Origin: Leadbetterella sp964563435
GTDB lineage: Bacteria > Bacteroidota > Bacteroidia > Cytophagales > Spirosomataceae
Direction of reading: 5' to 3'
Length of the DNA stretch: 64,000 bases
Assembly (NCBI GenBank): GCA_964563435.1
Contig: CAZLXI010000021.1
Coordinates: 13,932 to 77,931 of the forward strand
Below, piece by piece: positions 17,540 to 25,701 of this stretch (its first letter is position 1; the number at the start of each line of letters is the position of its first letter). Below the pieces are notes generated by a model that worked only from the letters and a program-made list of their open reading frames with translations, was not told where the DNA came from and did no database searches. The translations under genes and the position numbers were made by a program.

Positions 17540-18661
17540 TCAGCTCCTGAACTTGTCGTATACCCGGTGGTTGAATGCCGTACATACCTTATTCTTCTCC
17601 AGTTTCTCTTCCAGGAGGCGGCGCCCGTTTTCGGGAAGCTGGTCATATAGTTCTGCGTTGTTCATCACCTTCAGTACGCCCTCTGCAAAGGCGTCGGCAT
17701 TCAGTGCCGTTACCTCGGCCGCCCCGTAATCTTCGAGGAGGGGGGAAAGGCCGGTCTGATCAGAAACCACTGCCGGTAACCCGTACATGAGCGTTTCCAG
17801 TACGGCCAGGGAAAAGCCTTCGGAATAAGTAGGAAGCACAAAAATACCGGCCCTGCTGAATAACCCTTTTTTGACTTCACCGGTGACGGTTCCAAGGATC
17901 TCCACCTGGTTTTCCAGGCCATTCTGTTCGGCATACTCCCGGATGTAATCCAGCATGCCGTCATCCGGGCCTGCAATGAGCAGCCGGGCGTCCGGCCGGG
18001 CCTGCACGATCTTCCTGAATGCGGGCATCAGGATATCGAATCCTTTCTTGTGGTGAAGCCGCCCGATGTAAAGAAGCTCATTCCGGTTCCTTTTATCCGG
18101 CGGTGTGGGGATCACTTCGTGTATGTCGGTTCCGTTGGGAATGACCTCCAGGTTATCCGGCCGGTGGCCAAGGTAATCGGTCACATCTTTTACCTCCCCG
18201 GCATGGTTGACATGGATGACCTTTACTTTATGGAGAAAATTCTTTTGAAACCATTTGGAATACACCAGTCGTTTATAATACACCAGGCCCTTGAATGTGT
18301 AGGGGTGAAGGCTTCCGTGAATGGTAACTACCGTTTTATCATGCAAATGCAGCTTATCTACCAGCATTTCGCCGTAATTCCACAGGCAGTGCAGGTGGTA
18401 AACATCGATATCTTTATCGTTCGTCTGTACATAATCATATAAAACTGAACTGTAAAGGGGGATCACACGGGTTACGGTTTCCGGCTTAAAAGTGACCAGC
18501 TCCACACCCGGCGGAACCGGATAAGGTGAATGCCCCTGCAGCTCGGTAGACAATATCCTTACCTCATCGCCTTTTTCGGTTTGAAAGGAGGCAAGATCGG
18601 AAACAAACTTGGAGGTACCGCCGTTTTCGTAAGAGTAGGTCAGGATATGGCAAATGATCAT
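17540..18661 (-). CDS. Glycosyltransferase family 4
   Basis: A 373-residue GT-B glycosyltransferase. The N-terminal half starts CHILTYSYENGGTSKFVSDL, the acceptor-side domain with the GG loop. The C-terminal GT4 domain has ELLYIGRLHHKKGFDILMPA and GPDD, and the donor-binding EX7E stretch EGFSLAVLETLMYGLP. It probably adds a sugar to a lipid-linked or surface glycan in the cytoplasm. No polysaccharide cluster is directly next to it, although glycan genes occur 12 kb away. A candidate -7 (TAATTTTA) lies about 30 bases before the start. Confidence 0.92.
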   Translation of the reverse strand: MIICHILTYSYENGGTSKFVSDLASFQTEKGDEVRILSTELQGHSPYPVPPGVELVTFKPETVTRVIPLYSSVLYDYVQTNDKDIDVYHLHCLWNYGEMLVDKLHLHDKTVVTIHGSLHPYTFKGLVYYKRLVYSKWFQKNFLHKVKVIHVNHAGEVKDVTDYLGHRPDNLEVIPNGTDIHEVIPTPPDKRNRNELLYIGRLHHKKGFDILMPAFRKIVQARPDARLLIAGPDDGMLDYIREYAEQNGLENQVEILGTVTGEVKKGLFSRAGIFVLPTYSEGFSLAVLETLMYGLPAVVSDQTGLSPLLEDYGAAEVTALNADAFAEGVLKVMNNAELYDQLPENGRRLLEEKLEKNKVCTAFNHRVYDKFRS

Positions 18662-18788
18662 TTGTAAAACATTTAAGCAGTAAAATTACATACACTGCCG
18701 CTACAAATAAAACACCTGCCCGAGAATAAACGTTCTAATGCCCCTGTGAGAGCCATCTAAAAAGGTATCCCGTTATTTATGGCCCGGG

Positions 18789-18922
18789 AAGTTGTTTAAA
18801 AAGTAACGGTTCGCCGCTGCGACAAAATGCAAGGCGTTGAGGATGAGGACGAAGGAGCATACTAAAAGTATGTGACTGAGACCGAATTCCGAAAATAACG
18901 CAGCAGGTTGTATACTTTCCAA
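18789..18922. repeat. Three-copy MITE-like element, copy 1
   Basis: About 130 bp with imperfect inverted ends (AAGTTGTTTAAAAAGTA at the left, complement of a related string at the right). It shares AAAATGCAAGGCGTTGAGGA, GAAGGAGCATACTAAAAGTA and CGAATTCCGAAAA with the copy at 50738 and most of this with the copy at 31353. Inside, CATACT/AGTATG forms a small hairpin. It lies just after the stop of the minus-strand barrel gene. Confidence 0.8.
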
Positions 18923-18933
18923 GCAGCTTCGCT

Positions 18934-19572
18934 TCAGAACTGGAAGCCCAGCCGGACCTGCAGCCGCTTTATATTCCGCGTTTCCTCTGTAAAGTTCTCT
19001 TTACTGTAGGTAGTAAGAAGGGTATAATACTGGTATTTATAACCAAAATTCAGCAAAAATGCCGACCCTGACCGGGTAGGAAAAACGAATCCCACAGAAG
19101 GATTTATCATCAGTCCGCCCTTTTTCGAGATGTCGTCTTCCCCATCCAGCCATAATGTGCCGGTACCCAGGTCAAGGGAAGCCTGAATTTTGGAGAGCGT
19201 AGGCCCTTTTTCAAACAGCTCCTGGCGCACTCCCGCAGCTACCGGCATAATGAGAGCGCCCTGGTAAGCATCCAGGCCGGTGGTGAGCCCTACGGCGGTC
19301 CGGGGCCTTACCCGCCAGCCGTTAAAGGTCTGGAAGCTGAAGCTGCCGGTATTCTTCTTCTTATAATTGGGGGTATAGGGATAAGGATAAGGAACATATG
19401 AAGAGCTGCCGGAAGCTAACCAGTAATACGGATGAGCGGTGGCGCCGGTCAGGCTCCTTCCTGCCAGCAGGGCGATCTCCGTCTGATTAACAAACTTCGA
19501 CGTCTTTACTTCCCTTTCCTGGGCTGTAGCGGAAAAGGCGAGAAAAAGCAGGATGATGTATATCTTTTTCAT
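18934..19572 (-). CDS. Outer membrane beta-barrel protein
   Basis: A 212-residue exported protein with signal peptide MKKIYIILLFLAFSATAQ and a row of amphipathic strands (TEIALLAGRSLTG, AVGLTTGLDAYQGA, FLLNFGYKYQYYTLLTT). It ends in an aromatic residue (RLQVRLGFQF), the signature of barrels inserted by BamA. A Tyr/Pro-rich loop (SYVPYPYPYTPNYKKK) near residues 57-75 is likely surface-exposed. Its start overlaps the stop of the LVIVD lipoprotein gene by four bases (ATGA), so the two are expressed together and may interact. Exact family not recognised. Confidence 0.8.
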   Translation of the reverse strand: MKKIYIILLFLAFSATAQEREVKTSKFVNQTEIALLAGRSLTGATAHPYYWLASGSSSYVPYPYPYTPNYKKKNTGSFSFQTFNGWRVRPRTAVGLTTGLDAYQGALIMPVAAGVRQELFEKGPTLSKIQASLDLGTGTLWLDGEDDISKKGGLMINPSVGFVFPTRSGSAFLLNFGYKYQYYTLLTTYSKENFTEETRNIKRLQVRLGFQF

Positions 19573-20843
19573 TTTTTGGCAATTTTACTTAAGAGTTGTA
19601 AATTAGAAGGATCGGAGTTGTCGTATTGGTAGAAGCCGTCTTCACCGATCACCAGCAGGATATTGGAGCCCAGCTGGATCACATCAAATGCATGATGATC
19701 CTTCAGGTGCTGCAACTGGAATATGGCGTTGGGGTTGGAGGCGTTGAAAGACTTCAGGCCGTTGGCACCTTCACACACCGACAGCTTTTCCCCGTTTATC
19801 GACAAGCCGTGCGGGCTTTCCATAGGATAGCTCCTGATCAGCGAAGGGGCATACAGGTTGGAAATATTAATCGCCTGAAGCTGGTTAGGGGCGCTTCCGC
19901 AGGTGCCGGTTCTGAGGGTAACATACGCCACGTGGCCCTGAACCACCACGGGATCACAGGCCCGGGCATGATTGAAGATCGACATCCGCTCCGGCTTTGC
20001 CGGGTTGCTGTTGTCATAGATATACATTCCCGTGTTTGAGCCGATAAACAGCTTGTCGAAATAGGGAAAAATGGTCTCTATCCCCCAGCCCAGGTTGATC
20101 TTTGTCGTGGAATCGGGCCGCGCCGGATCACTGATATTAAAGACCATCAGGTCACTTTCACCTACCGCGTAGAGGTAATGGTCATACAGTGTGAAGCGCG
20201 CCATAGAGCCGCCCTGTCCGCCGGCATCCCCTGTTGGGCCGGTAGGCCCCTGCGGGCCGCTGCTGTAAGAAAACTGATCGGTATAACCCCAACCCGTGCC
20301 GAGAAAACGAGGATCTTCATTGCCGCAGTTGGTTTTGAACGTCTCCGTCCGGATCTCTTTGGCATAGTCTGTTACCGTGTTGCTACGGGCATCATAGTGC
20401 CATGAACGACCTTCCCAGATACCCCTGCTGAACATCCTGGCTTTCCGGCCTATTTCCGTTATCTCCAGAGGGTTGCTCAGGTCGAGCGATACCAGGTCCA
20501 TGTAGCTGTCGGCATAGAGTACATGGTCTTTTATAGCAAAATCCAGAACGCCCGGGATGTTAACAAAAGAAACCGCTTTCGGCGAACGGGGATCGGAATT
20601 GTCAATGATGTGAATACCTCTTTTCATCTCTCCGATCAGCAGGTACTGGTTATAGGCGTAAATCTTGCCGGGCTCCTTCAGATCCTGCGGGCCGGAAGTG
20701 GATATGCCTTTCAGGATTGTTTCGTATCCTACCGTGTAGGGTATCCAAACGGTATAGGTTCGGGTTTGGGTGCATTCATCCGAACAGCTCCATTGGAGAA
20801 TAGCCAGTAATAAAACAGGTAGAATTTTTCGCATCATGGTCAT
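19569..20843 (-). CDS. LVIVD-repeat beta-propeller lipoprotein
   Basis: A 424-residue lipoprotein (MMRKILPVLLLAILQWSC, lipobox Cys20 of the longest form) made of LVIVD-type repeats, seen as IHIIDNSDPRSPKAVSF, LMVFNISDPARPDSTTK, MYIYDNSNPAKPERMSI and FYQYDNSDPSNLQLLSK. These should fold as a beta propeller on the cell surface or in the periplasm. Between repeats 3 and 4 there is a short collagen-like tract (GPQGPTGPTGDAGGQGG). Two further Met codons near the start leave the exact N-terminus open by up to three residues. It is coupled to the barrel gene downstream. Binding partner unknown. Confidence 0.85.
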   Translation of the reverse strand: MTMMRKILPVLLLAILQWSCSDECTQTRTYTVWIPYTVGYETILKGISTSGPQDLKEPGKIYAYNQYLLIGEMKRGIHIIDNSDPRSPKAVSFVNIPGVLDFAIKDHVLYADSYMDLVSLDLSNPLEITEIGRKARMFSRGIWEGRSWHYDARSNTVTDYAKEIRTETFKTNCGNEDPRFLGTGWGYTDQFSYSSGPQGPTGPTGDAGGQGGSMARFTLYDHYLYAVGESDLMVFNISDPARPDSTTKINLGWGIETIFPYFDKLFIGSNTGMYIYDNSNPAKPERMSIFNHARACDPVVVQGHVAYVTLRTGTCGSAPNQLQAINISNLYAPSLIRSYPMESPHGLSINGEKLSVCEGANGLKSFNASNPNAIFQLQHLKDHHAFDVIQLGSNILLVIGEDGFYQYDNSDPSNLQLLSKIAKK

Positions 20844-20973
20844 ACACAGGTTACGGATCTTGCCTTAAAGACCGGCATTCTTTGGAAAAGGTTGGAATTA
20901 ATTGGATTTTTTCACTGTATGGAGAAATTTGCCGTACAAATGTTCGTATTTTTAGCGCCGCAAACCGTGACCA

Positions 20974-23900
20974 ATGGCTTTACACCGGGCAGACCTGAAG
21001 AAAGAATTCAAGGGTGAAATTCTTACCGATAAAGTAACCCGCATACTCTATGCTACTGACGCATCGGCCTATCGGGAGATTCCGTTGGGCGTGGTCTTCC
21101 CTTCCGATGAGAAAGATGTGGAAGCGCTGATCCGTTTTGCGCACGACTACCGCGTCACCCTGATTCCGCGTACCGCCGGCACTTCCTTGGCGGGGCAGGT
21201 GGTAGGAAAAGGAATAGTGGTGGATGTGTCCCGCACATTTACCCGTATCCTGGAGGTCAACCCGGAAGAATCCTGGGTGCGCCTGCAGCCGGCGGTGGTG
21301 AGGGATGAGCTGAATATGCACCTGAAGCCCTACGGACTCTACTACGGTCCGGAAACCTCCACGGCCAACCGGGCCATGATAGGCGGGATGGTGGGAAATA
21401 ACTCCTGTGGCTCCAACTCCGTGGTCTATGGAAGTGCGCGTGATCACCTGCTGGAGGTCAGCGGCTACCTCAGTGACGGCAGCTTTGTAATCTTTAAGGA
21501 TATCTCCAAGGCAGCGTTTATTCAGAAGATAAGGAGTATTCATGAAAAGAAAGAAAGTACCTGGTCGCTGGAAGACCATATCTATACCCACATCTTCCGC
21601 ACCCTCAATAATCTCGATAACCAGGACAGCATCCGGGCGGAATTCCCGAAACGGACCATTACCCGGCGAAACACAGGCTATGCCATCGACGAGCTCCTGG
21701 AAACAGAGGTCTTTACAGAAGACAGCAGTGAAACGTTCAACTTCTGTAAGCTGATCGCCGGGTCAGAAGGCACACTGATATTCATCACCGAACTGAAGAT
21801 CCACGTTAACCCTTTGCCTCCGAAGTTCCAGGGCGTGGTGGCCGTACATTGTCATACCGTCGATGAATCGTTGCGGGCCAACCTTATCGCTTTGAAATAC
21901 CGTCCGAGTGCCGTGGAGCTGATCGACCATTACATCCTGGAATGTACGAAATTCAACAAAGAGCAGTCCGCCAATCGCTTCTTTGTCAACGGTGATCCCG
22001 GGGCTATCCTTTGTGTGGAGCTGTCGCGGGATACCGAAGCGGAGATCCGGAGTGCGGCGGCGGCGATGGAGACGGAAATGCGGCTGTCGGGCTTCGGGTA
22101 TGATTTTCCGCTGGTTACCGGCGCGGATGTGAAAAGGATCTGGTCGCTGCGCAAGGCAGGTCTCGGACTTTTGTCTAACCTGCCGGGTGATGAGAAGGCG
22201 GTTGCGGTTATTGAAGATACAGCTGTAGACGTACATGATCTCCCCGAATTCATTATAGAATTTAACCGGATCCTGGAAAAAAACAAAATGTTTTGCGTTC
22301 ATTATGCGCATGCTGCTACCGGTGAGCTTCACCTCCGGCCCATCATCAATCTGAAGACGCAGGAAGGGAAAGGGCAGTTCCGTCTGATCGCCGAGGAGAT
22401 CTCGGCGCTGGTGAAAAAATACAAAGGCTCCCTCTCCGGCGAACACGGCGACGGCCGTTTAAGAGGCGAATTTATCAAAGAGCAGATTGGCGAGCATAAC
22501 TACCGGCTCATCAAAGATCTCAAGGCGGTCTGGGACAAAGAAAATATATTTAATGCCGGGAAAATAGTGGACACGCCCCCCATGGACGAGTTTCTCCGGT
22601 ACTTTCCGGGTCAGAAGACGCCGGAATTTAAAACGGCCTTCCGTTTTAAAGACCAGGACATCCTCCAGCATGCGGAACAATGTAACGGGTCGGGCGACTG
22701 CCGGAAAAGCCACCTCAGCGGGGGCACCATGTGCCCTTCCTACATGGCCACCAAAAACGAAAAAGACACTACCCGCGCCCGGGCCAATATTCTTAGGGAG
22801 ACCCTTACGCGGTCCGACAAAATGAACCGTTTTGATTCAGAAGAGATCAAAGAGGTGCTGGATCTTTGCCTGGCGTGTAAAGCCTGTAAGGCGGAGTGCC
22901 CCTCCAATGTGGATATGGCCAAGCTGAAAATGGAATTTCTGCACCAGTATCATAAAGATAACGGAGTGCCCCTGCGCTCCTGGCTGATCGGAAACTACCC
23001 GAGGCTGAATAAGCTGGCGGCGGTGTTTCCCGGAGTCTACAACTTTATTTTTAAAAATAGGGGCTTGCGCAAAATAGCGAACACGCTCGCAGGGTTTCAC
23101 CCCGAACGCACCATGCCGCTACTTTCCGACACCACTTTAAAGGCTTGGTTTAGGAAGGAATATGGTGATGTGGCCGGTACCTCAGACAAGAAAGTATACC
23201 TTTTTCTTGATGAATTTACCAATTATAACGATGTGGAGATCGGGAAGAAAGCGGTGCATCTTCTGGTGAAGCTTGGCTTTTCAGTAATCGTTGAAGATCA
23301 TGCCGACTCCGGCCGTTCCTATCTTTCTAAAGGACTGCTGACTCATGCCCGGGAGCTGGCCAATGCAAATGTACAACTGTTTCGGGATAAAATGGGGCTT
23401 CCTGCTGCCACTACCGCTGTTGGGGCGTTACATGCAACGCCCCAACATGCACCCCCGCAATTCATCCCCCTGATCGGCATCGAACCCAGTGCCATACTTA
23501 CCTTTCGAGATGAATACCCCGATCTGGTGAGCGAACACCAGGTGGAAGGCGCTGCTGAGCTGGCCAGGCACGTATTTACTTTTGAAGAATTTATTGGGGG
23601 ACTGATAGACAGAAAAGAACTTGATGCATCCCTCTTTACAGAAGAGAAACGGCTGATCAAATTGCACGGGCACTGCCAGCAGAAGGCCGTGAGCTCGCTT
23701 GTCCCGAGCAAAAAAATGCTGAGCCTCCCTAAAAACTACGAAGTACAGCTGATCCCCAGCGGATGCTGCGGTATGGCCGGCTCATTCGGCTACGAAAAAG
23801 AGCATTACGATATATCCATGCAAATAGGGGAACTTGTGCTGTTCCCTACCGTGCGTCAGCAGCCCGAAGAAGTGATCATTGCAGCTGCAGGAACCTCTTG

Positions 23901-23985
23901 CCGGCACCAGATCCATGACGGCACTCACCGGAAGGCGCTGCATCCCATCGAAATATTATGGGGAGCCCTGAAACCGTCATCTTGA
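20974..23985 (+). CDS. FAD-linked oxidase fused to Fe-S domain (D-lactate / D-2-hydroxyacid dehydrogenase-like, YdiJ type)
   Basis: A 1003-residue fusion like E. coli YdiJ. Residues 1-500 form a GlcD-type FAD-binding oxidase: IPRTAGTSLAGQVVGKGIVV binds the FAD pyrophosphate, and GSEGTL and HYAHAATGELHLRP belong to the substrate domain. GEHGDGR at about 490 is the typical end of this part. Then come the ferredoxin-like cysteines (C569 region CNGSGDC; CLACKACKAECPS near 631) for two 4Fe-4S clusters and two CCG-type segments at the C-terminus (HGHCQQKAV near 897, SGCCGMAGSFGYE near 929). It oxidises a D-2-hydroxyacid and passes electrons on, probably to quinone. It is a single-gene unit with its own terminator. 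Confidence 0.93.
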   Translation: MALHRADLKKEFKGEILTDKVTRILYATDASAYREIPLGVVFPSDEKDVEALIRFAHDYRVTLIPRTAGTSLAGQVVGKGIVVDVSRTFTRILEVNPEESWVRLQPAVVRDELNMHLKPYGLYYGPETSTANRAMIGGMVGNNSCGSNSVVYGSARDHLLEVSGYLSDGSFVIFKDISKAAFIQKIRSIHEKKESTWSLEDHIYTHIFRTLNNLDNQDSIRAEFPKRTITRRNTGYAIDELLETEVFTEDSSETFNFCKLIAGSEGTLIFITELKIHVNPLPPKFQGVVAVHCHTVDESLRANLIALKYRPSAVELIDHYILECTKFNKEQSANRFFVNGDPGAILCVELSRDTEAEIRSAAAAMETEMRLSGFGYDFPLVTGADVKRIWSLRKAGLGLLSNLPGDEKAVAVIEDTAVDVHDLPEFIIEFNRILEKNKMFCVHYAHAATGELHLRPIINLKTQEGKGQFRLIAEEISALVKKYKGSLSGEHGDGRLRGEFIKEQIGEHNYRLIKDLKAVWDKENIFNAGKIVDTPPMDEFLRYFPGQKTPEFKTAFRFKDQDILQHAEQCNGSGDCRKSHLSGGTMCPSYMATKNEKDTTRARANILRETLTRSDKMNRFDSEEIKEVLDLCLACKACKAECPSNVDMAKLKMEFLHQYHKDNGVPLRSWLIGNYPRLNKLAAVFPGVYNFIFKNRGLRKIANTLAGFHPERTMPLLSDTTLKAWFRKEYGDVAGTSDKKVYLFLDEFTNYNDVEIGKKAVHLLVKLGFSVIVEDHADSGRSYLSKGLLTHARELANANVQLFRDKMGLPAATTAVGALHATPQHAPPQFIPLIGIEPSAILTFRDEYPDLVSEHQVEGAAELARHVFTFEEFIGGLIDRKELDASLFTEEKRLIKLHGHCQQKAVSSLVPSKKMLSLPKNYEVQLIPSGCCGMAGSFGYEKEHYDISMQIGELVLFPTVRQQPEEVIIAAAGTSCRHQIHDGTHRKALHPIEILWGALKPSS

Positions 23986-24012
23986 AATAGTACATTTTAC
24001 TCAGTTCCAAAA

Positions 24013-24058
24013 CAAAAGCCGGATGTTCAACAATTTTCAACATCCGGCTTGTCTTTTA
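24013..24058 (+). terminator. Terminator after the FAD/Fe-S dehydrogenase
   Basis: AAGCCGGATGTT (24016-24027) pairs perfectly with AACATCCGGCTT (24039-24050), followed by GTCTTTTATT. It separates the dehydrogenase from the pilus-like operon. Confidence 0.88.
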
Positions 24059-24068
24059 TTTGCGGCTT

Positions 24069-24110
24069 ACCCGTGTAAAAACACCCCCACCCCCGTGTAA
24101 ACACCCCCAT
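24069..24110. repeat. Two imperfect C-rich tandem units
   Basis: Two adjoining units of about 20 bases, each of the form CCGTGTAAA..ACACCCCCA, lie about 75 bases upstream of the sigma54-like promoter. This is where an enhancer-binding activator would sit, though each unit also contains a small GTGT/ACAC inverted repeat. Role unknown. Confidence 0.4.
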
Positions 24111-24182
24111 AAAAATATGGCTTAATAAAGATTTTATATAAACTTTTAAGGAAAATTAGAAAAATGGCCAAAACAGAAGAGT

Positions 24183-24199
24183 TTGGCATACGCTTTGCA
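24183..24199 (+). promoter_or_regulatory. Sigma54-type -24/-12 promoter before the pilin-like gene
   Basis: TTGGCATACGCTTTGCA matches the sigma54 consensus TTGGCACG-N4-TTGCA in 15 of 17 counted places, differing only at the CG. The GG (24185-24186) and the GC (24197-24198) are separated by the required distance of 12 bases. It stands 80 bases upstream of the GTG start of the pilin-like subunit, giving a leader of about 70 bases. RpoN is present in many Bacteroidota but was not seen in this window. Confidence 0.55.
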
Positions 24200-24278
24200 T
24201 TTGAGATTGCACATCCGGTACAATGGATGATAGGAATTACAAGTATAAAACAAAAAAAAGACAAAAACAATTAAAAAA

Positions 24279-24821
24279 GTGAAAAAAGTAATTTTCGCCG
24301 CCGTAACCTTTATCTCTTTAATTTTCGTCGGCACAGCCAAAGCTCAGTCAACAGCCAACGTAACTGTCAACATCAAGTTACAACCCATCCACACAATCAT
24401 AGTTAACGGTACTCAGGGAGTCGTGAATCTGACCTACATCTCCAAAGATGACTACAACGATGGTGTAAATGTAGACCAGACAGATCACCTGGAAATCTTC
24501 AGCACAGGAGCGTTTGAAGTAAAAGTAAAGACAGATGGTGATTTTGAAAGCGCAAACAATTCGATCTTAGCATCTTCCGTTTTACTTACACCTACAGCAG
24601 GTTCCGTTGCTATTGGAGGATCTCCTACCTATAGCCCGAGAACGTTGTCTGCATCGGATCAGTCGTTTATTAAAAGCGGTACCGGTGGAAGAGACATGAA
24701 AGTAAGTGTTAACTACAAAGGCGCAGGGTCAGATGCCTACATCAACAAATTCAAGAAAGTTGACGGTGCAGGAGAAAACGTATTTACTGCACAGGTAACG
24801 TATACTATTTTAGCAGATTAA
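24279..24821 (+). CDS. Pilin-like major subunit, first gene of chaperone-usher-like operon
   Basis: A 180-residue exported protein with GTG start and signal peptide MKKVIFAAVTFISLIFVGTAKA. The mature part is all beta with alternating hydrophobic residues (STANVTVNIKLQPIHTIIV, FEVKVKTDGDF) and ends QVTYTILAD. The same ending (QYTILAQ) closes the other subunit gene at 25694, so the two share a C-terminal strand as chaperone-usher subunits do for chaperone binding. No cysteine pair is present. It directly follows the sigma54-like promoter and precedes an attenuator-like hairpin, as expected for the most abundant subunit. No named family recognised; role assigned from context and fold pattern. 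Confidence 0.7.
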   Translation: MKKVIFAAVTFISLIFVGTAKAQSTANVTVNIKLQPIHTIIVNGTQGVVNLTYISKDDYNDGVNVDQTDHLEIFSTGAFEVKVKTDGDFESANNSILASSVLLTPTAGSVAIGGSPTYSPRTLSASDQSFIKSGTGGRDMKVSVNYKGAGSDAYINKFKKVDGAGENVFTAQVTYTILAD

Positions 24822-24848
24822 GATTTTATTTTGTAGTTTTGTGATATG

Positions 24849-24885
24849 AGGGTGTTGTGGGCTGGGCTTGCAGCACCCTTTTATC
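24849..24885 (+). terminator. Attenuator-like hairpin between pilin-like and chaperone genes
   Basis: AGGGTGTTG (24849-24857) pairs with CAGCACCCT (24871-24879) with one G-T pair, followed by TTTATCTTAT. It lies inside the operon, 28 bases after the subunit stop. A partial terminator here would make much more subunit message than chaperone and usher message. Confidence 0.6.
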
Positions 24886-24900
24886 TTATCAAACAGCACA

Positions 24901-25701
24901 ATGAAAACGGGCTTTCTTTTCCTTTTCCTCCTTTGCGGGGGCTTCCTCTGCGGTCATTCACAAACCGGAATTTCCGTATCTCCCCCTCGTGCTTACTTTG
25001 AAATAGGACCAGGGCAGACCGGTACGGAGAAGATAAGCGTGACCAATGCCAGTAAAACCACGGTGCTCGACCTGGCGCTTAGCCTGGCCGACTGGGGCTA
25101 CGATGAAAAAGGAAATAACGTGATCCTGCCGGCCGACTCCCTGAAAACGTCATTTGCCAAATGGATAGTTATCCGGGAAGGCTCCTATTTCTCGCTGAAG
25201 CCGGGAGAAACCCGTGATCTGACCATCAACGTAGTGGTGCCACCCGTTCTTCCCGAAGATATCTCCACCTTCACGGCGCTGCTTTTTGTATCCCAGATGA
25301 ACCCGGTAGATGATGTCAACGCCCAGGGGTCCAGCATTAAGGTAAGTGTGCGCTCCGGCATCAAGCTCTATCTCAGGTCCACAGTGAAACCAAGGGACAA
25401 TAAGCTGGAAATTACAGGACTGAAATTTGATTCTCAGGCCGGGCACCTGCAGCTGGAGTTCCATAACATGAGTAATGTGTGGACAGATGGTGTGGTGTAT
25501 ACCGACCTTTTAAATACAGGTACCGGAAAAACAGTAAAAATAGAAGAAGCGGGTTTCCGTACATTACCGGGCGACCGCAGGGTGATGTTCATCCCTTTAC
25601 CAGGAGGACTTACCCGGGGCAATTATACGGCCACGGTTATGATAGATTACGGTAACAACTCCGAGATGGAAGCCGCGGAACTGAAATTTACGTATGAATA
25701 A
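24901..25701 (+). CDS. PapD-like periplasmic chaperone
   Basis: A 266-residue protein with signal peptide MKTGFLFLFLLCGGFLCGHS; the ATG at 24901 was chosen because the frame upstream is not signal-like. The mature protein begins GISVSPPRAYFEIGPGQTGT and continues with an Ig-like domain (KISVTNASKTTVLDLALSLADW) and the edge strand TALLFVSQMN before a second Ig-like domain (after about residue 165). This order fits the two-domain PapD/FimC chaperone that caps subunits in the periplasm, with SSIKVSVRSGIKLYLR as the likely start of domain 2. A DUF916-type protein is a possible alternative. Its last eight bases overlap the start of the next gene. Confidence 0.75.
   Translation: MKTGFLFLFLLCGGFLCGHSQTGISVSPPRAYFEIGPGQTGTEKISVTNASKTTVLDLALSLADWGYDEKGNNVILPADSLKTSFAKWIVIREGSYFSLKPGETRDLTINVVVPPVLPEDISTFTALLFVSQMNPVDDVNAQGSSIKVSVRSGIKLYLRSTVKPRDNKLEITGLKFDSQAGHLQLEFHNMSNVWTDGVVYTDLLNTGTGKTVKIEEAGFRTLPGDRRVMFIPLPGGLTRGNYTATVMIDYGNNSEMEAAELKFTYE

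Noticed and set aside
15911..18661. Polysaccharide utilisation locus around the sulfatase
   Set aside because: No SusC/SusD pair, glycoside hydrolase or hybrid two-component regulator is near; the adjacent glycosyltransferase is convergent and biosynthetic.
20980..21591. A 203-codon open frame antisense to the FAD/Fe-S dehydrogenase (and others at 21763-22446)
   Set aside because: Shadow frames within a clear 1003-residue enzyme gene.
24069..24110. Tandem C-rich units taken at first as the start of a CRISPR array
   Set aside because: Only two adjoining imperfect units with no spacers and no cas genes anywhere in the window.
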